From Nematostella vectensis (lineage: Eukaryota; Cnidaria; Anthozoa; Actiniaria; Edwardsiidae), in NCBI RefSeq assembly GCF_932526225.1, contig NC_064042.1, positions 12,101,040 through 12,165,039 on the forward strand: a DNA stretch of 64,000 nt. Reading direction: 5' to 3'. The notes under the pieces are model-generated. The model was not told the DNA's origin. It saw nothing but the letters and a program-made list of their open reading frames with translations, and made no database searches. Shown piece after piece: positions 53,946-64,000 of the stretch (its first letter is position 1; each line of letters starts with the position of its first letter). The position numbers were made by a program, and so were the translations under genes.

Positions 53946-54255
53946 CTACCATATTAAATTGGTATATTTGTGGCACCCAGTGGTTAGTTTATAGAAAACG
54001 GGGCGCGTAAAGGCGATTGGAAAGCGTGTGCGAAAAGTTTAAGAATATACTATATGTGACTGCCCACCAAGTACCTAGCTTCGTAGCATCCCGGGATCCC
54101 CGAAGGTTCCTGCACTAGCAGCGCTGAGCATCTTGGGCAAATAGCTCAGCGCATGCGCAGTGACCATTTTCTCTTTGGGTCAAAATGGCCTCCAGTTTAT
54201 GCGGGATGGTCGTCCTTTCCTTCACTCAAACAGCATAATGCATCTAAACCCAGCC

Positions 54256-57200
54256 ATGGCAGCGGCTAACAAAAGCAGCGAGAGGTGCTTTGAGGAGGCC
54301 GAAGAGACAGGAACACTGCTTCTTAATGGCAAAGGCCTCCGCGATTTCCCCGATGTTGCCGACGACTGTGAACTTATTGATGTGATAGAAGCTGGTAAAG
54401 TCAAGCAGACCGACTCCTCTTTATTAAACCTCAAAGTACACTCGATTTAAAAACTTAAACATGCTTGTTACTTTTCAGATCTATCGAAGAACAGATTCAC
54501 TGATTTTCCCGTGGAAATATGTGACTTTGTAATGCTAGAAAAACTCAATTTATATCATAACTCAATTCGGAATCTCCCGGACTGCTTAAACAGGCTGAAA
54601 TGGCTATCTGTCTTAAATTTACGGTGAGTTTAACCATGGAAAGTTTATTTGAATTAATGTGTTGTATCTAGTGCCTAGAGTCTGTCCTATTTTAATTTGT
54701 GTGGCTCATAGATGTTTTTTTACATTGTGGTTATAGACGAGTCCATGTCGCACTCCTAATATCAGTTTTGTTTTGATGCGCTTCATCAGATACCTTAGTC
54801 ATTCCTACATGCCACCACTAAACTAGTTTTAATCCTTTCCGTGTTATTGTTATTTACTTCATTCATTCCCGCAGTTTATTTACCGTAAGATCCATTTTAA
54901 AAATCTAGATGTTTAGTTTGTATCGACTTGTGGTCATTCGTTGTGTTGGAATGCAGCATTTCCCTGTCATAAACACACCACGGTATCTCAGTTATTATTA
55001 TTTGACAACTGTGGATAACCGTTTCTGCATTCTTTATCGATATTTTACCCCCTTGTATTAATAAACAAATCCAGCTACCACCAAAATAAAGCAACTGACA
55101 GGATTTCGCGAAAACATGTCGTAGAATACGTCCTCTTTTTCTATTTTTGCATTTACTAAATGATTTAGCAGGATGGATTTTAGAAAGTCGGCTATTTATT
55201 TTTAAATGTTTACTCTGGAAAAAGGGTTTCTCTTTTGTTTTATCCCTATTTTCCGGGATTTTCAGTGGGGGAGTTTGTCTCATTGATGGAAATTTCAAAT
55301 CTTGTATTTTATTTATAACATCAAACATAATTTGACTTGTTAAATCATTCATCTTCCGTGAGATTAAATATCAATCATGTCTAAATTCTCCCGACAGCCA
55401 TAACATTGAACTCTTTCTCACATATCAGTTTTTAAGAATTATGTTTTCATCTTACTTTATCTCTTGGTCAATTAGATGAATCAATAGAATTACAAATCAT
55501 TCTTTATTTGACTATTAGTACACAGTATCAATGTTAACCAAGATCAGAACTTCCAATTATATGGAATTCAATTTTGTTTTATTAAAAAGAATTTGTTTAA
55601 TTGGGCTTGATTATCCAGTATTCAATCAATCAGGCATGGTTGCATGCTATAGCGAAAAGCCCAGAGCACATAACTTCCAAGATTATAATTTTTTGTTTGT
55701 AAACTGAAAAAAATGATTATAACTGTTTCGTAATGATTTATTCGTGCATAAAGTAATTATGGTTCATTTTTCTTTTAGGAGGAATCAAATCTGCAGCCTT
55801 CCTGTAACACTGGGCCAACTTCCTCTGCGTGTCTTGAACCTTAGCAACAACAAGTTGACAACCCTACCAATAGAGATAGGATATTTGACATTATTACAAG
55901 ACTTAGTAAGTAGTTGCTTAATGACATCTCAATGATGGAAAGCTTTTGCCCAACACATGGAATGCTCACTCCTCATTTTGCACCTATTTCAAAGACCACT
56001 TGTGCTGGTAATAAAACAGAGAGCTTGTGTCTGTTTTATGGAGTAGCAGTAAGCTCGTGCCTCCTAAAACAAATCCTCACAGTTTGAATCTTATTAATGA
56101 TATGGAGTGACGATATCTTTGATATATGCTATCATGCAGGTGTCTAATTTAGGCCCGGCGGCCGGCAGAACCGCCAGCTACTATTTTCTGAACACTGGCT
56201 ACTTTAAAAAAAGTCTATTAATGTTTTATTTGAACTAAAAAACTTCCACCCCCTACTTATCAATTTCCACTGCCTACTCTAAAACGTTATGAAACCCCTG
56301 TCATGTTTTCAAGAATGTTCTTTCCTGACCAGTTTTTTATTTTATTTTTCATTTTTGACAATGCTCCATTTAAAATACAATGCAAAAAACTACTTTATCT
56401 GAACAAACCAAAACTGGCAAGAGTGAGATTGATGTCAACTTCACTTCATGTACCTTTTTATGGGGGAATCTCTGATGATACATATTAGTGCTGTTTTTGG
56501 TACTGATATCATTGTACTGGTTTTCCTTGTTGTTAAATCATTGTCTTTTGTTGTTATTTCTGCAGGATTTGAGCTGCAATGAGCTTCCCCATCTCCCTAG
56601 TAGCATGGGAGAAATGATATCTTTAAAGGAATTAAATGTTAGGAGAAATCAACTTCAATCCTTGCCAGATGGTAAGTGAAACTTAAAGTTTTCTAGACTC
56701 CTTTTGTATAAAGGGGCCACTGGTGCAGAGCCAAGTGTTTGTGTGCCCATTGTTTTAAGTCTTGAGAAGTAGATTTAAAAAGGGTAACCTTTTAACAGGT
56801 GGCAGCTTAATGCTGTGGTACCATTATTATCTACCACAATATCCAAAGCATTAGCTAGGAGGTTCAGGGATTCAGAAAAGCTACACCTTCTTTTCTCTTT
56901 TGAAAATATCTGTCTTGCCCCTTCCCCCCCCCCCCCCCCCCCCCCTCATCTATCTCTGCCGACTTGCATATTTCTGGTTACCTAAATCCCCTTCTCTTCA
57001 ACATACACCCTCAGATAACTGAAAACATTTTGTTATCTATCATTTCTAGAATTGAGCAAGTTAAAGCTTGTCAGATTAGATTTCTCCTGTAATAAAGTAT
57101 CAGTGATTCCGCCTGCATATCGCCTCATCACAACACTGTCATGTCTGGAGCTATCCCATAATCCTCTCACATCACCACCAGCACAAGTAAGTACCAGGGT

Positions 57201-60200
57201 CAAATATATGGTTCCAATGTGAGTCAAGTTGAGTTCTCAGACAACTGTCTGGGAAGTGTAGTGCACCTTACATGCTTTTAACTGGAACACATTGTGTCTT
57301 TGCCCTTATAATTCAGCAGCAAGTTATGGTGATAACTCCCCAAAATATTTTTTACTGAATTCTTTTCTAAAGTTTTTGTTTACTTTTCCAGGTTTGTATA
57401 AAAGGCAGATTACACATTTTTAAGTATTTAAGCATAGCAGCTCATCAACAAGAGAAGGTAAGTTATAGTGTTTGTTGTTCTATTTTTTTTTCATTATTTT
57501 AATAAAATGTTGCCTTATTGCATCACTCTTACTGAGAAAATTATATTGGTCTGCACTCAGAGACGGGGACTGGATCGCAGGCCTTATGGCATGAGATCAA
57601 CTCTAAGGTATTGTACACACAAGGTGGTGGTGGCCTTTGGTTAGTTCAAGGTCATATATTTTAGCAGTTTATTGATATTTCTGTCTAGCACCTTTGAGTA
57701 GCTTTTTCATGATCATCAAAACACTAAAAATTATTTCTTTTAATATTTTACCATCTAGCATGAAAGAAGAATTCTTGGAACGCGAGTACCCAACTGTTGA
57801 CAAAGTACGGAGGGCCCATTCATTGGATATGAGTGGCTCCAACATTCATATAACCCAGGTAAAATACAGTGTAAAAAAGGTCATCACTTATTGAACCCTA
57901 CACCAAATAGTTTAATAAAAGGTATGAAGTGGTAGAATTTAAAGCTCCTTTAAAAATGCCCCCTCCCTTGCTTTGTTATTGTTATTATTACTATTGTTAT
58001 TTTGTAGGTTTGACACTCCGTAACTAAGAGACAGACATATTTCATGGCGGGGTGATTTAGCCAAAAAAAAGGAGCGAGCCCAAATCTAAAGAAATAATGC
58101 CTTGCAAAATGAAAGACAAGAAAAATAAATTTAAGATGTTTTTTATGGATACCCATTTATTTGTACTAGGTTGATGATAAACCTGCTGTATATCGTCCAA
58201 GCTCCTTACGCGAACGAGACCGCACAAGACCTCCCCTGACTAATGTATTTGAGACTGAGGAAAAGAGAAGGGAGATCCAGAAAGAGATAGAAAGAGCTCA
58301 TCAGCTCATCATAGCTGATACTAGAGATCATGTAGAAGGTCATGAGGCTGGCAGCCAACCTGATGGCGAAATGGATGAAGGGGAAGCACTAGAAAAGGTA
58401 AGAGCATGTCTTTGTTATGTTGTCAGCTATGTACTTGTTATACATCTATCTTATATCCCTTTGAGTTGGAATATTTGTTACTATAACCTTTAGTTTCTGT
58501 TAAATTCCAGTTTACCTCCAGTCGATTACGTAACAATCTCTGATGATTAACGGAAAGCCCAAAGCATATTTCAAAATTGTTAGCGGTGTGTCCATTGGGA
58601 ATTTTTTTGAGGATTTGATTCATAATTTAGAGCGGATGGCTTGTTAACTAACACAGATTGTAATAGATCTATCATATTTTAATGGTTGAGGTTTTCATTG
58701 GACCTTCAGAAGTAAACTGGTGACAATGTGGGTTTTAGTACAGCCATGTTAAAAGAACAAACAAAAGAATGAACTTTCTTTTTTGTTTTCCTTTGTTGCT
58801 GACAATAGCCAAACAAATACTTGTCCTTCTGTTCGTTCTAATTTAGACAAGAACACTGCAATTGATCTAAATTTTTGTACTGTATAATCTGATTGGCTTA
58901 GAAATCAGTTAACATATAGCTTGGGGATTTTATAGTCCCTTTTTCTGAGCATTTCCTTCTTGATGCCTGCAAAAGTGTCATTTCCTCATTCACAAATCAT
59001 CTGGATTATTTATAGCTTTTTTTCATAAATCTACCTAACTACCTCTATAAACCCTAGGTATTGCACTGCATTGTGCTAGTCACTAAATACCTAAAAACAA
59101 GGCAGTTTATCCAATATGTGGCTCAGTTATCTACTGTATGGTTGCTAAGGAAAGCTGGTTCTACAGTATTACAGAGTTGGTGTTAAAAAGAAATTTTTAC
59201 AGGTCCATGTCATTGACAGAAAGGGTGTCATGTGGTGTACTGTATATAATCTTAACAGTACAACTTGCTCTATAGTGCCTTTTATAGGAGGCAGCAGTTT
59301 TCCCTTATGATCATCATCATCATTCATAATTATGGCATCAACAGCATCCCACGCATGCTCTTTGTGGCCATATGCTGTCATTTAATCATTCATTTATCAG
59401 TGGACATGGTAGGTGCCATTTTGTTCTCTTTTTTTTCCACCTCTGAAATCTGAAGTCAAAGGAAGCACTTGAAAAAAAATGATTTTATCTTTTAATTCAA
59501 TTCTCAAAACTTGATCCATGGTATTAGTACATTACGCTATTAAAAAAAGGCTACTTCTTCACAATTATAGCATGGTATTGCAAATCATGGGGGGGAGGTT
59601 AATTTACTGTAGATTATGTAATCTAACAATTTCTTAGGCTGTAATCACTTGAAGCTTTAGCTGTCTTAAACCTTAATGTAATTAACACCACACAACATAA
59701 CATATTATAATTTCATTTATTGAATATTTCGTTTTTTGAGCTGGAGTGCTTCTACGTTACATTGAAAAATTAAGGATGAACTTTTGATTGAGGAAAGTTG
59801 TTTGTAGGACAATATTTTTGCCATTATTCTGAAATGAATATGCTATAACCAAAGGAAATTGCCAGAGTTTTTTTCTCATAACAAGTTTGTGACATGAGAG
59901 AAGTTAGCCATTTCATTTTTAGTTTTCATACAAATAACTGTGTCTAGCTTTGGGTGATTTGTTCTTTGGCAGGACTAAAAAAAATGCTAAGCACAGAGTA
60001 ACCCTTGCGTTCTGGTTTTGTTTCAGATGAGTTCATGCAAGGGCAGCCAGAGTTTAGACCATAGAACATTGATTGCTGTGGTTTTTCTGCTGGTTTATGT
60101 AGTCATTGACAGAGGCACAGTTATACGATCATTAATTTTTGTCGTCATCTGCTATACATTGTATTGGATATACCCTGCATGAGCTGATCTGTTATAAAAC

Positions 60201-63200
60201 TTTAACTAATCTTTACACACCCAAATTTGACACATAAAATTCTCTTAACCAAAATAATATGGTCTCTGTTGATGGCTTTATCTGCTAACAGCAGTCAAAA
60301 TATCATTATTTCAATTTTAATCATGTGATCTACATGTTTTGGCTTTAGTATGGAGAAATTTCAATTTGGGTTGAAAAGATGCACACCAAAAATAAAAACT
60401 TAAATGAAATGGCAAATCTGGGCTTGGCTGCATGATAATCGTTCAATATATTAACCTAAACATCCAACTCTGCACAATGGTTTCTTCATTGGTTCCTAAT
60501 GATAGGATGAAATCTTTATCCACAAACTAATCTTGTAGGACATGAATCTACTTACCAGCTGTTATGATGTGGTTTTATTAATGTGAAATGCCATTGTCTG
60601 CAAAATTAGATTGGCAGTAGGTAGTCTGTAGTCAGGATTCTGATTCAGGTGGATTGTTTGTCAATTTAGTGTGCCATTTTTTATCTTCTATCGGACCTCC
60701 AAGCGTACTTGCCAACCTTGAAAGCGCAAAAACCGGGAGATTGTGCTTCAAATACAAGAAGTGTATAAGAAATTCTTGAGGGAACTGTATAAGAAATTCC
60801 CGGGAGATTACAGTAAATATATAGAAAGTTTCAATTTTTCCCGGGTGATGAAGGCTAAAAACCGGGAGTCTTCTGTGAAAACCAGGAGAGTTGGCAGGTA
60901 TGCCTCCCAGTGAAGTGTGGGGAGGGGGTCTACAGCAGACCCACCAACCCCCCTCATCTTGGCTACAGTACTTCTATTATTACTTTAATTATCATTCAAG
61001 ATACCAGGGCTTTATAGTGAGGAGATAACTTCAATGATCAAAGTGTTAGGATTGTTATTATGGATTGTTAAACTAATATAACATTATTAAAAAAAAAATA
61101 CACTTATAGATTTTTCATTAACTTGATTTTATAAAAAAATTGATTTTGATAACTTATCATTAACCAGTATTTTTATAATAAATTTATTAATCATGACAAG
61201 AACATAATATTTTCACTAGATAAGATGTTTATTTAAGCTTTATTCAGAGGTATTTATTAAATTTGTTGTTTATAGATATAGATTTCAAAGGATATGACTC
61301 TGTTTATGAGCATGCTGTATTTATTCTAATTTATTGAAGGGTTCTTGATGAAATATTCATAAAGTTAACACGACTTTTAATGGTTATCTGAGCCCCTTGT
61401 AAGTGGAGTTTCTATTAATCATTAAGTAAAGTGTGTAAGAGCTATATTTATGTGCTTATTATGGATCGTTTTATTACAAGGTTTTATAAGAAGAAATTTA
61501 GTAGATGACATGATATATTGTAAGACTTAAAAAGGTGGAAATAAAGAGACGATCTGGTCTGAATCATTGTCATTCTCGTGCTTATTATTTCACTCATTCT
61601 GCACAAATCTCTAATAAACTACAAGAGAGAAAAGTTATTTTAATTTCTTACCTCAGAAATAGGGGGCTTTAGTTGAAAACTTCAAGCCATCTGCTAACTA
61701 AAGCCAGCTGCAGTAATAGACTGTCATATCATATTTTATTATTATTAATTATGTTTTGCCATTCTGATCACCGAACAGACAACCTTGGTTTTATGCTTTA
61801 GGCCATGATACAATATCTAGTGTTTATTACTGATACCAGAACTGTGTGCCCACCCAGAAGCATGTTGTTGAACAGTCTAATTGAAATACGAAACTTTCGG
61901 ATGTCAATTAAAAGTGGCTTGGTAGGAACTGACAAAATGCTGCCCATTACACTGTGGTGGCTTGGTGCAAGGAGCTCAACTCTGTGGTTTGAATGGTTTC
62001 ATCATGAGGCTTGCGATGGTCTGGATTAATCAAAGCTTCCCTTGATTACTCAATATTTGAAAAACTATTACCCAGAATATGTTGCTTTTACATAAGAAAG
62101 GGTGGAAGATTAAATTAAAAGAAATTATAAAAAAAAATGTATATCCCTTATACCTCTGAACTAGCTTTGTTTTCCTAAATTTCTTCTTTCATAAATCTAG
62201 AATTTTTGGTAAATAAACTGATTTTCCTTTAGGAGGCATGATTAGAAACACTTATTTACATGGTCTCCCTTTTTAGAGTGTCAGAACTTTAAGTTTGTAG
62301 AGGAAAAAAAAAGGTTATAGATATCAATGACCATCTTACCCAATAAGTTTCTCATGATACATATTCTCATAATTGTTACCTCAAAATTTATGCTCATTTG
62401 CTAGAGCCATATTGATATGTGTTCACGGTTAGGAATTTCTTTCGATTGAAATGGAGGAGCGGAAGAGGAGGGAGGAAGAGGAGACAGCTATAGAAGAGAG
62501 ACGTCGAGCTGCCAGAAAGCTACAGAGAGACCAACAAGAGCTAATGCAGGACACTAGACGGCGTTCAGAGACAGCAAATGGAGTTGGTGACAGAAGGTTG
62601 GATTCTATTGCGTAGTTCTTTTTGCCCTAGGCAGGGCTTCTGGAATTACGCGGAAAAAACTCGGAATTACGCGGGATTTTTTGCTAAATTACGCGCTAAA
62701 TTACGCGTGTTACGCCCAAACTACATTTTGTACCGAAGGAAAGCACGAAATAACTTGAAAAGGTTAATTTTTTGCGTGAAAATATCTTAGGCAAGTTTTC
62801 ATTGGCTCCTAGCAACCAGCCAATTAAAAAAGGTATTTTATAATTAGCCCTAGGCCTACGCGATTTAGCAAAGAACGCCTAGTCGTTTTTATTGTTTTCG
62901 AAATTCAGTTATTTACGAAAAAATATATCTCTTTTTTATGAGAAATAGAGGTAAGAACTCTAAAAGAAAAAATCAGCTGTGCAATGTTTTGTCTTTCAAA
63001 ATTTAGCCAAATTACGCGGAAATTTGTGGATTACGCGGATTACGCGGAAAAAGCCAAATTACGCGCTTCCGTACAAGCGCGTAATTCCAGAAGCCCTGCC
63101 TAGGGATTTGAGGATTCAACAATGTTTGTTGTTGTTATTTTTTATCAATTTGTTTGTATGTTAAGTGCCGTAAACCTAAGTTCATCCATCTTTCAGTCTA

Positions 63201-64000
63201 AGGCGAAACTCGGGTACAAGTCGCTCCATGTCTGATCGACCACCCGAACTTCCCCCAAGACAATCAAGGACCTCTACAAAACCACGTGCTTCCTCACTCA
63301 GGTGAGATTAATTGTATGGAAACTAAAAAAACATATCGTGAGCTTATTCTATTCTTCACACTCATATTTCGAGATATAGCCAAGGAACTATGGTCTTAAG
63401 GGTGCTACAGTACTTGAGTATTATATACTAATGTTAATATAACAATTAATTATAACACTTTTATAATTAGGTTAATTTATTACTATTTTATATAAATAAT
63501 TATAAAACAGCATGGCCAGTTAACAGATTATCTGGTCCGTTGCAGGATGGAAGAAGGGTATCCAGGAAGACAGGTAATGAAGACCTTCGCATAAGCCCCA
63601 ATGACTTACTCGCATGTCTTTCTTTTTACATCTAAAACAGAACCTCAAATATGCAGTTTTAGCAGCAGATTTATAACCTTGATTAAGCAGATAATTTTTA
63701 TAAATTGCGCCTTTATTTGCCTTAGTTTTTAGTTGAAGCAAATAAGTTATCTATATTTTGCTCTGGTATTGCTCAGATGTGAGCTAGGGAGGCAATGAGG
63801 TGTATGGTACTGATGGTGGGACTGTAGGAGCAGGAAATGCGAGCTAGAGAGTCATTAACGTGTTTTGCGCGCCTTGTAGGAAGGAGGTGTGAGCTATAAT
63901 AGGGAGGCATCGATGTGTATTGTTTGGAATGATTGTAGGAGGAGGAAATGCGAGCTAGGGAGGCTTTAATGATACAGAGCAGACGAGAAGCACAGCTGTC
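54256..64000 (+). CDS. LRCH: LRCH-family leucine-rich repeat protein (3' part outside the window)
   Basis: LRCH proteins carry N-terminal leucine-rich repeats and a C-terminal calponin homology domain; in known animals they bind the cell cortex and DOCK8 or septins. Exons: 54256-54394, 54479-54623, 55779-55905, 56566-56671, 57050-57186, 57392-57457, 57561-57607, 57759-57858, 58170-58397, 62433-62596, 63197-63301, 63546-63573, 63939 to the edge. About nine repeats are visible (LEKLNLYHNSIRNLP, LRVLNLSNNKLTTLP, LKELNVRRNQLQSLP, LVRLDFSCNKVSVIP, LSCLELSHNPLTSPP), then the family-specific CIKGRLHIFKYLSI. A charged, coiled linker (EEKRREIQKEIERA; EERKRREEEE) follows. The calponin domain is not in the window. 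ATG 54256 is chosen for its CAGCCATGGC context; upstream in-frame ATGs at 54160-54238 are possible. The intron at 58398-62432 is 4 kb and holds one inverted-repeat element. Confidence 0.9.
60705..60903. mobile_element. CTGTCAAC-family inverted-repeat element, copy 3
   Basis: Starts GTACTTGCCAACCTTG and ends GGAGAGTTGGCAGGTATGCC. The interior repeats GTATAAGAAATTC and CCGGGAG. It lies in the large LRCH intron; ends diverge more than in the other two copies. Confidence 0.7.
62625..63105. mobile_element. MITE with 28-bp terminal inverted repeats and ATTACGCG sub-repeats
   Basis: The ends CCCTAGGCAGGGCTTCTGGA and TCCAGAAGCCCTGCCTAGGG are perfect inverse complements, followed inward by ATTACGCG. 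The interior near both ends is built of AATTACGCGG and AAATTACGCG units. No coding frame. It lies 28 bp after an LRCH splice donor. Confidence 0.92.
63775..63970 (+). repeat. Tandem copies of the LRCH exon start and its splice acceptor
   Basis: The functional junction TTGTAG / GAGGAGGAAATGCGAGCTAG (63939) is preceded by imperfect copies about 50-60 bp apart: TGTAG/GAGCAGGAAATGCGAGCTAG near 63826, TTGTAG/GAAGGAGGTGTGAGCTA near 63878, and a partial GTGAGCTAGGGAGGC near 63779. Confidence 0.85.

Noticed and set aside
61805-62029. 74-residue frame in the large LRCH intron
   Set aside because: No recognisable domain and no phase-compatible splice sites for LRCH.

Overview
The window looks like nuclear DNA of an early-branching animal, most likely an anthozoan cnidarian such as a sea anemone. 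The clues are AT-rich, intron-dense genes with GT-AG splice sites and animal gene families, many small inverted-repeat elements, and an EGF plus fibrinogen-like secreted family. The species call is inference. All gene models were built by hand from reading frames, splice sites and phase agreement between exons.

Layout. (1) 0.7-17.0 kb, + strand: a receptor tyrosine kinase with an Ig-like ectodomain, one membrane span and a complete kinase domain; its 5' end is not resolved. A 9.3 kb intron holds a LINE fragment, an antisense EGF/fibrinogen-like pseudogene and a broken Ty3/gypsy retrotransposon that itself carries a 2.7 kb insertion. (2) 17.2-19.0 kb: an 18-bp minisatellite and a 76-bp satellite. 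(3) 19.5-28.9 kb, - strand: a 20-exon XRCC1 gene (single-strand break repair scaffold). It includes a 36-bp tandem array made from one of its own exon-intron junctions. (4) 29.1-32.4 kb, + strand, head to head with XRCC1: an RRM-TatD nuclease fusion. (5) 34.1-36.2 kb, - strand: a stand-alone nitrobindin heme protein. (6) 36.8-41.1 kb, + strand, head to head with it: a coiled-coil protein with a Csm1/Pcs1-like C-terminal domain and a duplicated N-terminal exon. (7) 41.8-45.9 kb, + strand: a TRAF signalling adaptor (RING, TRAF zinc fingers, MATH). (8) 47.3-52.8 kb, - strand: a seven-exon gene for a roughly 1242-residue membrane protein with two copies of an unrecognised 150-residue repeat and a C-terminal cysteine-peptidase domain resembling the herpesvirus tegument deubiquitinase fold (MEROPS C76 type). 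(9) 54.3 kb to the window end, + strand: an LRCH (leucine-rich repeat, calponin homology) gene whose C-terminal half lies outside.

The genes do not form one pathway, but XRCC1 and the TatD nuclease share a 252-bp head-to-head promoter interval and both concern DNA repair or processing. The most unusual candidates are the membrane-anchored C76-like peptidase gene, the RRM-TatD fusion, the animal Csm1-like protein, and a recurring pattern in which exon-intron junctions have been tandemly copied into the neighbouring intron (clear in XRCC1 and LRCH, weaker in TRAF and the kinase gene).
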